Assembly: GCF_004104055.1 (NCBI RefSeq)
Contig: NZ_QOVJ01000003.1
Location: 372,001-436,000 of the forward strand
Direction: 5' to 3'
Source of the DNA: Leeuwenhoekiella aestuarii
GTDB lineage: Bacteria > Bacteroidota > Bacteroidia > Flavobacteriales > Flavobacteriaceae
Length of the DNA: 64,000 nt
In this document: positions 42,862 to 51,802 of the stretch, piece by piece
Layout of the letters: each line of letters opens with the position of its first letter
Position numbering within the stretch: position 1 is the stretch's first letter
The notes under the pieces: generated by a model
The model's input: only the letters and a program-made list of their open reading frames with translations
Databases searched by the model: none
Told to the model about the DNA's origin: nothing
Made by a program: the position numbers and the translations under genes

Positions 42862-43563
42862 TTATCTAGAGAGTGCTTCCATAAGTTTAGTTTTCTTATG
42901 TCTGCTTAATGGAATTTTGTCTCCCTCGATCTCTATATTTCTACTATTGTATTTTTCAACCTTATCCATATTAATAATATATGATTTATGAATACGCATA
43001 AAACGATCTGCCGGAAGCTGGGCTTCAAAAGCCTTCATCGTTGAAAGTACAATGATAGGTTCGTTGTAAGTAACTAACTTCACATAATCTCCTAAGGCTT
43101 CGATGAATTTTAAATCGTTCAAAAATACTTTCTTCTTCTTTAAATTGCTTTTTACGAAGATGTAATCATCATCTTCTACATTGCCTTCCGTTTTAAGACG
43201 ATGAAGGTTTATAGCCTTATGTACTGCATTTAAGAACCTATCTTTTGTAAGCGGTTTTCTTAGGTAATCAATAGCATTATAGTTAAAAGCCTTATAAGCA
43301 TACTTAGTTTTGCCGGTTACGAAGATGATTTGCGGCTTGTGTACCAGATCATCCAGTAAATCAAAACCGGTTAAAATAGGCATTTCAATGTCTAAGAAAA
43401 TAAGGTCAACCTTAGTTTCCAGAAGGCCATTTTTTGTTTCAATTGCATTGTTGTATTGTGCAGCAAGACGCAGGTTAGGATGATCTTTAATCATCTTTAC
43501 GATTGCAAGACGTTGCAGACTAGAATCGTCTACAACAGCACAGTCTAAAATTAATTCTTCCAA
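42862..43563 (-). CDS. Orphan LytTR family response regulator
   Basis: 233 aa from TTG 43563 (MEELILDCAVVDDSSLQRLA); an ATG at 43641 would add 26 residues that do not belong to the receiver fold. Receiver domain: VVDDS pocket, phospho-acceptor Asp in LIFLDIEMPILTGF (residue 58 from the TTG), IDYLRKPLT. LytTR domain: KKKVFLNDLKFIEALGDYVKL and DRFMRIHKSYIINMDKVE to the end. No sensor kinase is adjacent. A good promoter sits inside the longer reading, which argues for the TTG. Divergent from the rpsF operon. Confidence 0.88.
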   Translation of the reverse strand: MEELILDCAVVDDSSLQRLAIVKMIKDHPNLRLAAQYNNAIETKNGLLETKVDLIFLDIEMPILTGFDLLDDLVHKPQIIFVTGKTKYAYKAFNYNAIDYLRKPLTKDRFLNAVHKAINLHRLKTEGNVEDDDYIFVKSNLKKKKVFLNDLKFIEALGDYVKLVTYNEPIIVLSTMKAFEAQLPADRFMRIHKSYIINMDKVEKYNSRNIEIEGDKIPLSRHKKTKLMEALSR

Positions 43564-43592
43564 AGTTGTGTTTTGAGATGGCGTTAGTTTAT

Positions 43593-43623
43593 CAAATCTA
43601 GTTACAATATATGTATAAAACAA
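43593..43623 (-). promoter_or_regulatory. Promoter of the orphan LytTR regulator
   Basis: Minus-strand -33 TTG (43623-43621), 20-base spacer, -7 TAGATTTG (43600-43593), putting transcription start near 43587, 24 bases ahead of the TTG start codon and downstream of the ATG at 43641. Confidence 0.6.
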
Positions 43624-43711
43624 CTTTTTTGTGTAGTTCATCGATATTTTTCAATGAATTTAATTTTATGAGGAAAAAGAGTTGTTTATAGTCGAATATT
43701 CAAATTCTATT

Positions 43712-43742
43712 TTTGTTATCTGAAAAATTAAAAGTACTTTTG
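43712..43742 (+). promoter_or_regulatory. Promoter of the rpsF-rpsR-rplI operon
   Basis: -33 TTTG (43712-43715), 19-base spacer, -7 TACTTTTG (43735-43742), start codon 26 bases later: textbook Bacteroidota promoter, fitting a strongly expressed ribosomal operon. Confidence 0.78.
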
Positions 43743-43767
43743 CACTCATTTTTAAATAAACTATTTT

Positions 43768-44106
43768 ATGAATCATTACGAAACTGTTTTCATCTTGAAT
43801 CCCGTTTTATCTGATGACCAGGTAAAGGAAACAGTAAAGAAATTTGAAGATTTTCTTGTTTCTAACGGCGCCAAGATGATAGCTAAAGAAGATTGGGGGC
43901 TAAAAAAATTAGCTTACGCAATCCAAAACAAAAAAAGTGGCTTTTACCACCTTTTTGAATTCACGGTACCGGGAGAGGTTATCGCAAATTTTGAACTAGA
44001 GTTTAGACGTGATGAGCGCGTTATGCGTTTCTTAACGGTAAGCTTAGACAAGCACGCGATTGAGTGGGCTGAAAAGCGTAGAAAAAGAAACAAAGAAAAA
44101 GCATAG
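43768..44106 (+). CDS. rpsF: 30S ribosomal protein S6
   Basis: 112 aa. [20 protein letters not shown] at the start, then [22 protein letters not shown] and [14 protein letters not shown], the S6 fold. It pairs with S18 on the small-subunit platform. First gene of rpsF-rpsR-rplI, with 2 bp to rpsR. The C-terminus ([11 protein letters not shown]) is a short basic tail. Confidence 0.98.
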   Translation: MNHYETVFILNPVLSDDQVKETVKKFEDFLVSNGAKMIAKEDWGLKKLAYAIQNKKSGFYHLFEFTVPGEVIANFELEFRRDERVMRFLTVSLDKHAIEWAEKRRKRNKEKA

Positions 44107-44108
44107 TT

Positions 44109-44408
44109 ATGGCATCATCTATTGAGCAACAAGCGAAAGCTAAGAAAGATGGGGAAATCAGATATTTAACTCCGTTAAATATCGAGACCTCAAAAGCAAA
44201 AAAATACTGTCGTTTTAAGCGTTCTGGTATTAAATATATTGACTATAAAGATGCAGATTGGTTAGCGTCTTTTGTAAACGAACAGGGTAAATTGTTACCA
44301 CGTCGTCTTACAGGTACGTCATTAAAATACCAACGTAAAGTAAGCGTAGCGGTTAAGCGTGCAAGACACCTTGCCCTTATGCCTTATGTAACGGATTTAT
44401 ATAAATAA
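44109..44408 (+). CDS. rpsR: 30S ribosomal protein S18
   Basis: 99 aa. The core [50 protein letters not shown] is S18. The N-terminal ~27 residues are an extension typical of Bacteroidota S18, which in this phylum has been linked to translation initiation without Shine-Dalgarno pairing (knowledge, not seen here). Confidence 0.98.
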   Translation: MASSIEQQAKAKKDGEIRYLTPLNIETSKAKKYCRFKRSGIKYIDYKDADWLASFVNEQGKLLPRRLTGTSLKYQRKVSVAVKRARHLALMPYVTDLYK

Positions 44409-44421
44409 AAACTAGATAAAG

Positions 44422-44871
44422 ATGGAAGTTATACTTAAGAAAGACGTCGACAATCTAGGATTTGTTGATGATTTAGTTACTGTAAAAAACGGTTACGGAA
44501 GAAACTTTTTGATTCCACAAGGTCACGCTGTTTTAGCTACTCCTTCTGCAAAGAAGGTACTAGCTGAAAATTTAAAGCAACGTGCATACAAAGAGAAGCA
44601 AGTAATTGATGCTGCTAAAGCACAAGCTGAAAAATTAAACGGTTTAGAGATTAAACTTACAGCTAAGTCTGGTGAAGCTGACAAATTATTTGGTTCTATT
44701 ACTGATGCAGATCTTGCAAATGCACTTTCTAAAGAAGGTGTTGAGATTGATAAAAAATACATCACTATCGCTGGTGGTAACATCAAGCGTTTAGGTCAAT
44801 ACGATGCTAGTCTTCGTTTTCACCGTGAGGTAGTATCAAATCTTACATTTGACGTGGTAGCAGAGGCTTAA
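44422..44871 (+). CDS. rplI: 50S ribosomal protein L9
   Basis: 149 aa, full length: N-terminal rRNA-binding domain MEVILKKDVDNLGFVDDLV, KNGYGRNFLIPQG, the connecting helix (KVLAENLKQRAYKEKQVIDA) and the C-terminal domain GEADKLFGSITDADLANAL. It ends the operon before a strong terminator. Confidence 0.98.
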   Translation: MEVILKKDVDNLGFVDDLVTVKNGYGRNFLIPQGHAVLATPSAKKVLAENLKQRAYKEKQVIDAAKAQAEKLNGLEIKLTAKSGEADKLFGSITDADLANALSKEGVEIDKKYITIAGGNIKRLGQYDASLRFHREVVSNLTFDVVAEA

Positions 44872-44889
44872 GCCTTTTAAACTATACTT

Positions 44890-44918
44890 AAAAGCTTCCG
44901 TCTGACGGAAGCTTTTTT
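44890..44918 (+). terminator. Terminator of the rpsF operon
   Basis: Stem aaaagcttccg / cggaagctttt with 5-base loop and T-run. Confidence 0.9.
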
Positions 44919-44939
44919 TATTTAAAAAATTCTCAGATT

Positions 44940-45416
44940 ATGAAGTATATCAGACTTTCTAAAGAACAATTAGACGAGATGCATCAAGAATTTATAAATT
45001 TTCTTGCAGCACAATCTATTACAGCTGATGAGTGGGACGATATCAAAAAAAACAAACCTGAAGTAGCAGAGCAGGAGCTCGATGTTTTTAGCGATCTGGT
45101 TTGGGAAGGTGTTTTAGGAAAAGTAGAATATCTAGAGCATTTCTCGCAGCAACATATGTTTTTATTTAAAGTGGGAGATCTTAAAATAAGTATGATCTCT
45201 ATTGAAGTAGAAAATAAAGGTATAGATATCACTACTGCGCAAGGTTATAAATGGTTGCAGGAAAACTTTATGAAAGACGAAGTGAACTTGTATAGTTCTA
45301 GTAAGCTTATATCTGATGACCGCAACAATGATATTTTTGTATTAATTCGCCAGGGAGCCAATATTACTCAGGGCGACTTATACAAATGGTTTGAAAAATT
45401 TGTTGAAGTAGATTAA
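44940..45416 (+). CDS. DUF6495 family protein
   Basis: 158 aa, soluble, acidic. MKYIRLSKEQLDEMHQEFIN, ADEWDDIKKNKPEVAEQELD, FSDLVWEGVLGKVEYLEHFS and GANITQGDLYKWFEKFVE match the Bacteroidota-specific DUF6495 family, consistently encoded behind rplI in this group. Function unknown; synteny with ribosomal genes hints at a translation-linked role. Own terminator downstream. Confidence 0.85.
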   Translation: MKYIRLSKEQLDEMHQEFINFLAAQSITADEWDDIKKNKPEVAEQELDVFSDLVWEGVLGKVEYLEHFSQQHMFLFKVGDLKISMISIEVENKGIDITTAQGYKWLQENFMKDEVNLYSSSKLISDDRNNDIFVLIRQGANITQGDLYKWFEKFVEVD

Positions 45417-45437
45417 TTCAAACTTGTTAAACTATTA

Positions 45438-45470
45438 AAGCCTGATTGATATATCAATCGGGCTTTTTTT
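45438..45470 (+). terminator. Terminator after DUF6495 gene
   Basis: Stem aagcctgattgat / atcaatcgggctt (one G-U) and T-run of seven. Confidence 0.85.
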
Positions 45471-45507
45471 ATTTACACCAAAAATGGAATTAATGATCCG
45501 AGGTTGT

Positions 45508-46749
45508 TTACTCGTATCTAAGCGATTCAATAGGGTCTAATTTGGCTGCTTTTAAAGCCGGAAACAATCCTGCTACAACGGCTACAATAAGTGTAACAGT
45601 TACCGCGGCTAGCATTGCCATCCACGGAGTTGTAAAATTGAAATTAGCCACAGTAGAAATCAGCAACCCTATTCCGATTCCTAAAATGATTCCTAATATT
45701 CCACCAAATTGCCCAATCATTATAGTTTCCATCAAGAACTGACCGGCAATAATAGATTTTTTAGCACCCAGCGCTTTACGCACACCAATCTCCCGTGTAC
45801 GTTCTGTTACAGAGACCAGCATGATATTCATAAGCGCTATAGATGAACCTAGAATTGTAATCAGGCTGATGATCCAAGCCGCCACTGAAAGATATCCACT
45901 AATCTGTGAGATCTGGTTAATAAGATCATCGCTGCGACCGATGCCAAAGTTGTTTTCTTCAATAGGAGCGAGTTTTCTTACGTTTCTAAAGGTGATTATA
46001 GCGTCATCTAAAGCCCCATCAAGCATGTCTTTATTTTCAACTTTTACACTCAGAGAATAATTAATATTAGGTTGCGTAAACATAGAGCGCGCAATTTGAA
46101 TCGGAATGATAACCCTTAAATCCTGATTGTTCCCAAACGTGGAGCCCTTTTCCTCAAGAACACCGATCACTTTAAATTTAGTTCCGCGAATACTTATCGT
46201 TTTGTCTAAGGGGTTGACATTTTTTAGGAGTCCGTTTTTAAAATCACTTCCTAGAATACAAACATTATTATTATTCTTAACATCAAATAAGTTGAAATTT
46301 CTTCCGGAATCTAATTCTAAACCGGCATTGTCCAGAAAGTTCTCATTTGCTCCCAGAACAGTGACTTCGGGATCTGTATCTTGATTTTCATACTTTACTT
46401 CGGCAGTAGTTGTGCCGGTGAATGAAACAGAAACTTTAGTTAACGGGTAATTGTAGCGGTCTTCAAAATCACGCACTTCGGTATAGCGAATAACAGGATT
46501 TATTTTCTGTTTCTCACCACTCCCACGACGTTGTGTGGTAAATTCATAACGCTGAATATTAAACGTATTAGCGCCCATAGATGAGAAGTCACTGCTAATG
46601 GTGTTTTCTAAAGCTTTTACGAGACTTAATATAGCTACGAGAGCAGTAATCCCAATTGCGATAATTACTACTGTAAGAATGGTTCTAAGCAGTTGGCTGC
46701 GTATAGAATCAAAGGCTATGCGAATATTTTCTCTAAAGAGTGAGAACAT
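45508..46749 (-). CDS. MacB-like ABC transporter permease (FtsX family)
   Basis: 413 aa. TM1 at ~18-40 (RTILTVVIIAIGITALVAIL), a large periplasmic MacB-PCD domain (~45-270), and three C-terminal TM segments (~285-310, ~335-365, ~375-400) with the FtsX motif TERTREIGVRKALGAKKSII. Topology is that of MacB/LolC-type mechanotransmission permeases, which work with a separate ATPase. No ATPase is adjacent, though a LolD-like ATPase is encoded at 58796. Probably exports peptides or moves lipoproteins; unresolved. Divergent from hisS. Confidence 0.88.
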   Translation of the reverse strand: MFSLFRENIRIAFDSIRSQLLRTILTVVIIAIGITALVAILSLVKALENTISSDFSSMGANTFNIQRYEFTTQRRGSGEKQKINPVIRYTEVRDFEDRYNYPLTKVSVSFTGTTTAEVKYENQDTDPEVTVLGANENFLDNAGLELDSGRNFNLFDVKNNNNVCILGSDFKNGLLKNVNPLDKTISIRGTKFKVIGVLEEKGSTFGNNQDLRVIIPIQIARSMFTQPNINYSLSVKVENKDMLDGALDDAIITFRNVRKLAPIEENNFGIGRSDDLINQISQISGYLSVAAWIISLITILGSSIALMNIMLVSVTERTREIGVRKALGAKKSIIAGQFLMETIMIGQFGGILGIILGIGIGLLISTVANFNFTTPWMAMLAAVTVTLIVAVVAGLFPALKAAKLDPIESLRYE

Positions 46750-46890
46750 AGAGTATGCGATTTGAACTCATAGGTCTACTAAAATCTAAAAAAGTTACCG
46801 TTTTATAAAATTAAGACAGACAAACCCTCAAATTTTAAGATATTTGCAGCCCCTATCGGGCATTTATTTAAATAGACAACAAATTATAAA

Positions 46891-48261
46891 ATGGCTCAAA
46901 AACCTAGTATACCTAAAGGAACCCGTGATTTTTCACCTGAAGAAGTTTTAAGACGTAATTATATCATCAATACGCTTAGACATAATTTTGAGCTTTTTGG
47001 TTTTCAACCTATAGAAACACCTTCATTTGAAAACAGCAGCACCCTGATGGGGAAATATGGTGATGAAGGAGATCGCCTTATTTTTAAGATTTTGAATAGT
47101 GGAGATTATTTAAACAAGGTTTCTGAAAAAACGTATGAATCTAAAGATAGCAATGCATTGACTTCTGAAATCTCAGAAAAAGCTTTGCGTTATGATCTTA
47201 CGGTGCCTTTTGCACGTTATGTTGTTCAGCATCAAAATGAGATTGAGTTTCCATTTAAGCGCTATCAAATACAACCGGTTTGGCGTGCAGACCGCCCACA
47301 GAAAGGTCGTTTTAGAGAGTTTTTTCAGTGTGACGCAGATGCTGTAGGTTCTGATTCGTTACTTCAGGAAGTTGCTTTTGTACAGTTATACGATTCAGTT
47401 TTTACTGATTTAGGACTGAAAGGAACACTTGTAAAAATGAATAACCGTAAAATACTTTCTGGTCTTGCCGAAACAATTGGAGCGGCAGATAAGCTGATCG
47501 ATTTTACAGTGGCTTTAGATAAATTAGATAAAATAGGCGAGGAAGGTGTAGTTAAAGAAATGCTTACAAAAGGCATTACTGAAGAAGCTATAGAACGTGT
47601 AAAACCAATCTTTAATGTAAATGGAAGTTTTGCTGAAAAATTAAGCTTGCTTAAAGAGTTGCTTGTTGATTCAGAAACCGGAAAACAAGGTATAGAAGAA
47701 TTGGAATACATCAATACAAAAATTGAAGCTTTAGGTCTTAAGACTGTTGCTTTAGACCTTGATGTAACTCTCGCTCGCGGTTTAAATTATTATACCGGTG
47801 CTATTTTTGAAGTTTCAGCGCCAGAAGGGGTTAAGATGGGGAGCATAGGTGGCGGTGGTCGTTATGATGATCTTACTGGGATTTTTGGTCTTAAAAATAT
47901 GAGTGGAGTAGGGATTTCTTTCGGTTTAGATCGAATTTACCTAGTTCTTGAGGAATTAGGTTTATTTCCAGAACAAGCTATTAAAGGAACGCGTTTGTTA
48001 TTTATAAACTTTGGTGAGAATGAGGCCTTGTATTGTTTAACAGCTGTGCAGTCTTTACGTGATGCAGGTATTACAGCAGAGCTTTACCCGGATGCTGCAA
48101 AAATGAAAAAGCAGATGTCTCATGCAGATAAACGCAATATAAAATTTGTTGTCCTTGCAGGAACTCAAGAAATGGAAGAAAGCGTTTATACCTTAAAAGA
48201 TATGAAAAGCGGTGAGCAACAACGTGTATCTATAGAAGGATTAATAGAAGCTTTAAGCTAA
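46891..48261 (+). CDS. hisS: Histidine--tRNA ligase
   Basis: 456 aa class II synthetase. Motifs: [18 protein letters not shown], motif 2 [20 protein letters not shown] with [10 protein letters not shown], the HisA stretch [19 protein letters not shown] and motif 3 [19 protein letters not shown], followed by the anticodon-binding domain ([20 protein letters not shown]). Complete. Ends ahead of a bidirectional terminator. Confidence 0.98.
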   Translation: MAQKPSIPKGTRDFSPEEVLRRNYIINTLRHNFELFGFQPIETPSFENSSTLMGKYGDEGDRLIFKILNSGDYLNKVSEKTYESKDSNALTSEISEKALRYDLTVPFARYVVQHQNEIEFPFKRYQIQPVWRADRPQKGRFREFFQCDADAVGSDSLLQEVAFVQLYDSVFTDLGLKGTLVKMNNRKILSGLAETIGAADKLIDFTVALDKLDKIGEEGVVKEMLTKGITEEAIERVKPIFNVNGSFAEKLSLLKELLVDSETGKQGIEELEYINTKIEALGLKTVALDLDVTLARGLNYYTGAIFEVSAPEGVKMGSIGGGGRYDDLTGIFGLKNMSGVGISFGLDRIYLVLEELGLFPEQAIKGTRLLFINFGENEALYCLTAVQSLRDAGITAELYPDAAKMKKQMSHADKRNIKFVVLAGTQEMEESVYTLKDMKSGEQQRVSIEGLIEALS

Positions 48262-48280
48262 TTCGTAAAAGATAATATAA

Positions 48281-48312
48281 AAAAAATCCCGAATTCAATT
48301 CGGGATTTTTTT
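48281..48312. terminator. Bidirectional terminator after hisS
   Basis: Stem aaaaaatcccgaat / attcgggattttt around a 3-base loop, between convergent genes. Confidence 0.9.
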
Positions 48313-48329
48313 ATGCTTTTATTGAAGTC

Positions 48330-49784
48330 TTATTCGTTTTCTACAGCAGCAGATGGCTTGTAATCAAATAAGCGTTGATCTTTTATTTGCTCGGAAATAC
48401 CTTTAGGTAGCATAGCTTCCCAGCCATCTTCTCCACTAGAAATCATTTTTAAGACTTGTCTTGAGAATACATTTAAAATGTCTGGATTGTAATCTTCAAT
48501 ATCTACTACGCGGCCATTGTATTTAAAGAACTTGTACAGTTCTTTCATACGTGGGTGTACTTTAAGATTTTCGCTGGTGAAGAACTCTCCTGTTTCCGGA
48601 TCACGCATAGGGTATAAATAGACACGTAAATCTTTAAAAAATAGTTTACCAAAGGCTTCCAGAATACCTCCACTCAAATGGCGGTAATACGATTCGTCAA
48701 AAATATCGATCAGGTTATTTACGCCCATCGCAAGTCCCATGCGTTCTTTAGTATAACGTGAGAAGTATTCAACCAGGCGATAATATTCCTGAAAGTTTGA
48801 GATCATTACCGTATGACCCAGATTACAAAGCAGGCGGGCACGCGCCATAAAATCTTCTTCGTCAATCTCACCTTCGGCTCTGAGGTTAGAAAGTGTGATC
48901 TCAAAAATCACTTCTGTATTATCTTCTTTGACCCTATTTTCATTTAGGAAAATCTCAAGTGATTTGCGATACATATCGGTATTCACTTTAGTTACAGGTC
49001 TAAAACTTCCACGAAGTGCAAGAATGTTCTTTTTGTAAAGAATTTTAGCAGAAAGAATATTGTTTCCGTCAGGCCCGAACATTACCGCATCTGTAAATCC
49101 GTTTTTTACCAGCTGTAAACTCATCAAACGGTTATCAACTTTAGAAAAAACAGGGCCCGAGAAATTGATCATATCAATCTCGATCTGGTCTTTATCGATA
49201 TGGTCGTATAAATATCGTAATAATTTTTTAGGAGAGTCGTATTTGTAATAGGCTCCATATATAAGGTTTACACCCAGTGTACCTAGTGTTAATTGTTGTA
49301 AACGGGCATCAGTCTCGTGAAAGCGGATATGAAGAATGATCTCATTGAATTCTGCCTGTGGCTCGGTCTGATATTTAATTCCTACCCAGCCGTGGCCTTT
49401 ATATTTTTTAGCAAAATCTATGGTAGCGACCGTATTTGCATAGGTAAAATAAATCTTATTAGGGTGTTTCTCGCGTGAGATACGATTCTCTAATAAATTA
49501 GTCTCGTGAGCAAGCATTTTTTTAAGCCTTGCTTCGGTAACATAGCGCTGATCTTGTTCAACACCATAAACTGCATCACTAAAATCTTTGTCATAAGCAG
49601 ACATCGCTTTTGCAATAGTACCACTGGCACCACCTGCTCTAAAAAAATGCCTTACTGTTTCCTGACCTGCACCTATTTCAGCAAAAGTACCGTAGATGTT
49701 TTGGTTGAGATTTATGCGTAGTGCTTTGTTATTTATTGAAGGGATATTTTCAAACTCTTTGTCACCTTGAATTGTGATCGGCAT
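48330..49784 (-). CDS. Conserved uncharacterised protein (484 aa), often misnamed TonB-dependent receptor
   Basis: 484 aa, soluble; no signal peptide, no beta-barrel pattern and no TonB box. Notable conserved-looking parts: INLNQNIYGTFAEIGAGQET, HFFRAGGASGTIAKAMSAYD, GVEQDQRYVTEARLKKML, TVATIDFAKKYKGHGWVGI, LHIRFHETDARLQQLTLGTL, and NLGHTVMISNFQEYYRLVEYF. EIGAGQET plus GG(A)SGTIAKA recalls nucleotide-binding loops but is not a known motif. I recognise it as a widespread bacterial family lacking a trustworthy function; database names such as TonB-dependent receptor or nicotinate adenylyltransferase do not fit the sequence. Transcribed alone, convergent with hisS. Confidence 0.75.
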   Translation of the reverse strand: MPITIQGDKEFENIPSINNKALRINLNQNIYGTFAEIGAGQETVRHFFRAGGASGTIAKAMSAYDKDFSDAVYGVEQDQRYVTEARLKKMLAHETNLLENRISREKHPNKIYFTYANTVATIDFAKKYKGHGWVGIKYQTEPQAEFNEIILHIRFHETDARLQQLTLGTLGVNLIYGAYYKYDSPKKLLRYLYDHIDKDQIEIDMINFSGPVFSKVDNRLMSLQLVKNGFTDAVMFGPDGNNILSAKILYKKNILALRGSFRPVTKVNTDMYRKSLEIFLNENRVKEDNTEVIFEITLSNLRAEGEIDEEDFMARARLLCNLGHTVMISNFQEYYRLVEYFSRYTKERMGLAMGVNNLIDIFDESYYRHLSGGILEAFGKLFFKDLRVYLYPMRDPETGEFFTSENLKVHPRMKELYKFFKYNGRVVDIEDYNPDILNVFSRQVLKMISSGEDGWEAMLPKGISEQIKDQRLFDYKPSAAVENE

Positions 49785-49867
49785 ACTGCTTTGTTTTTGG
49801 GTGAGTACTGGTAATTCCTTTGCGGGTTAAAGGTAGCAAAATGGTAGGGCTTACAAAAAAATAAGTG

Positions 49868-49875
49868 TAGTTTTG
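49868..49875 (+). promoter_or_regulatory. -7 box for the MBL hydrolase gene
   Basis: TAGTTTTG (TAnnTTTG) overlapping the GTG at 49875; transcription from it would begin near 49882, so the TTG at 49893 is the more likely start codon. The -33 is weak. Confidence 0.45.
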
Positions 49876-49892
49876 TGCTAAATTTCACAGGT

Positions 49893-50657
49893 TTGAAAAT
49901 CACCTTTCTAGGCACAGGTACATCACAGGGAATCCCCATTATAGGTAGCACACACCCGGTTTGCATGAGTACAGATCCTCGAGACAAACGTTTGCGTGTA
50001 TCCATTTTAATAGAATTTGAAGGCGCAAATTATGTTATAGATTGTGGGCCAGATTTTAGACAGCAAATGTTGACCCATAAGGTTAATCATCTCGAAGCCT
50101 TATTGTTTACTCATGAACACGCAGATCACACTGCAGGTTTAGATGATATACGGCCTTTTTTCTTCAGACAGGGAGACATTCCGGTATATGCACATAAACG
50201 TGTTGTTGCCGAACTGAAAAAACGTTTTGATTATATCTTCGAGACTGAAAATAGGTATCCCGGTGCGCCTGCAGTAGCTATTCATGAGGTTATAAATAAT
50301 AAGTTGTTCACTATTAATAAGCTTGAAGTAGAGCCCATAAATGTTATGCACGGCAAATTGCAGGTTTTTGGGTATCGCTTCGGAAATTTTGCTTATCTGA
50401 CAGATGTAAAAACCATAAGCGAAGCTGAAAAAGCAAAGCTGAAAAATCTTGATGTTTTGGTCGTAAATGCATTGCGTGAAGAACCGCATTATTCGCATTT
50501 CAATCTAGAGGAAGCACTTGCCTTTGTTGAAGAAATTAAACCGAAACAAACTTATTTTACTCACATCAGTCATTTATTGGGTTTTCACGCTGAAGTAGAA
50601 GCGAGATTGCCTGAAAATATTCACCTGGCCTACGACGGTTTACAACTAGAACTTTAG
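49893..50657 (+). CDS. MBL-fold metallo-hydrolase (PhnP/RNase Z-like)
   Basis: 254 aa from TTG 49893 (MKITFLGTGTSQGIPIIG, the family's usual start); a GTG at 49875 adds six residues. Metal ligands: FTHEHADHTAGLDDI (HxHxDH), VMHGKLQVFGYRFG with YLTDVKTISE (the bridging Asp), and YFTHISHLLGFH. INCGPDFRQ-type IDCGPDFRQQML is typical of the cyclic phosphodiesterase group. It may cleave phosphodiester bonds in nucleotides or RNA; substrate unknown. Next gene follows 5 bp later. Confidence 0.9.
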   Translation: MKITFLGTGTSQGIPIIGSTHPVCMSTDPRDKRLRVSILIEFEGANYVIDCGPDFRQQMLTHKVNHLEALLFTHEHADHTAGLDDIRPFFFRQGDIPVYAHKRVVAELKKRFDYIFETENRYPGAPAVAIHEVINNKLFTINKLEVEPINVMHGKLQVFGYRFGNFAYLTDVKTISEAEKAKLKNLDVLVVNALREEPHYSHFNLEEALAFVEEIKPKQTYFTHISHLLGFHAEVEARLPENIHLAYDGLQLEL

Positions 50658-50662
50658 AAAAT

Positions 50663-51148
50663 ATGCGCAGAAATATATTTATGTATTTATTTTTATTTAC
50701 AGCCTTATGGGTTGTATTTCAATACGTGAATTCAACAAAAGTTTATGAATCTCAGGACGCTCAAATAACCCGACTTAAGGATCGTCTGGAAAAAGCTGAA
50801 GATTCTATACAAACGCTAACCGAATATAGTGACGGACGTTATTTCAAATTAGAAGATAACGAGCACGCATATACTTATTTTGAACGTTTCGGCATAGATA
50901 TTACAGACTTAGAAGCAAAAATCGAATCTGCTTTGGTAAGTGAGAATCAAACATCAGGAAACAAATTGATTCCATATGAAAATGCCACGGGAGTTTTTCA
51001 AATCAATAAAGTAGAAGTTTTAAATCACAAGTGGGTTATAGCTGACTTTAGCGATGGTACGCGTTGGGGCGAAATCATTTTACTTTATGATGTAGCAAAA
51101 GATGGAAGCATAGGTTTTGAAACATTACAAAGCGTGATTTATCCTTAA
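50663..51148 (+). CDS. Membrane-anchored protein of unknown function
   Basis: 161 aa. One N-terminal membrane segment (~4-21, IFMYLFLFTALWVVFQYV), a short coiled coil (~32-55, DAQITRLKDRLEKAEDSIQ), then a compact domain ending VLNHKWVIADFSDGTRWGEI and LQSVIYP. The bulk should lie in the periplasm. It resembles small flavobacterial 'hydrolase'-labelled proteins, but no catalytic motif is visible. Probably co-transcribed with the MBL hydrolase; overlaps the convergent esterase gene by 4 bp. Confidence 0.65.
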   Translation: MRRNIFMYLFLFTALWVVFQYVNSTKVYESQDAQITRLKDRLEKAEDSIQTLTEYSDGRYFKLEDNEHAYTYFERFGIDITDLEAKIESALVSENQTSGNKLIPYENATGVFQINKVEVLNHKWVIADFSDGTRWGEIILLYDVAKDGSIGFETLQSVIYP

Positions 51149-51801
51149 GCGTGTTTCAGCAGCCAGTCTTTTAGATCGTAAAAATTTTGTGGAGCGACAC
51201 CGTGACCTACGGGATATTCTTTGAGTTTTGCTTCAATATTTAAATCAGCTAAATATGCCGGAATTTTGCGCGCTGCATCCACAGGGATGACCTGATCTAC
51301 TGTGCCATGTGAACTGAATACTGATAAATGCTCGTAGGCTGACAAGTCGGTTTTTGGTTTAGTGATCGCTTCATTAACGTAGCCACTTAAACCTATAATA
51401 TTTTTTATTTTTTCAGGGTAGGTTAGCGCCACGGCATAACTCAAAATACATCCCTGACTAAATCCTAAAAGCGTCACGTTTGTTGCATCAAGATCATATG
51501 CGGCAACTGCCTCGTCAATAAATTTAGAGATCAGTTCACGCGCGGCAATAGCTTCTTCATCATCAGACCATTTGCCATCTGTCGCATCCCAGTGAATGGT
51601 ATACCACGCATTTCCATAAGGTTGCATAGGTAAAGGAGCCTTAGCAGAAACTATAAAATACTTTTCGGGTAATTCGGGTGCAAAAGAAAATAGATCCTGC
51701 TCATTACTGCCATATCCGTGAAGGAGTAGTAAAAGCGGTGGTTTAGAATCAGCTTGAATTCGGGGTTTTTGTATAAGATGTTCTAGCGATAAAGTGCTCA
51801 T
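51145..51801 (-). CDS. Alpha/beta hydrolase (phospholipase/carboxylesterase family)
   Basis: 218 aa, soluble. Catalytic triad is readable: nucleophile Ser in LLGFSQGCIL (GxSxG), Asp in SSHGTVDQVIP and His in YPVGHGVAP; the oxyanion region is LLLLHGYGSNEQDLF. Matches the AB_hydrolase_2 / YpfH carboxylesterase group. Last gene of a minus-strand operon with DUF4870, a dihydroorotase-like protein and a BatA-like protein; only 1 bp from DUF4870. Confidence 0.92.
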   Translation of the reverse strand: MSTLSLEHLIQKPRIQADSKPPLLLLLHGYGSNEQDLFSFAPELPEKYFIVSAKAPLPMQPYGNAWYTIHWDATDGKWSDDEEAIAARELISKFIDEAVAAYDLDATNVTLLGFSQGCILSYAVALTYPEKIKNIIGLSGYVNEAITKPKTDLSAYEHLSVFSSHGTVDQVIPVDAARKIPAYLADLNIEAKLKEYPVGHGVAPQNFYDLKDWLLKHA

Positions 51802-51802
51802 A

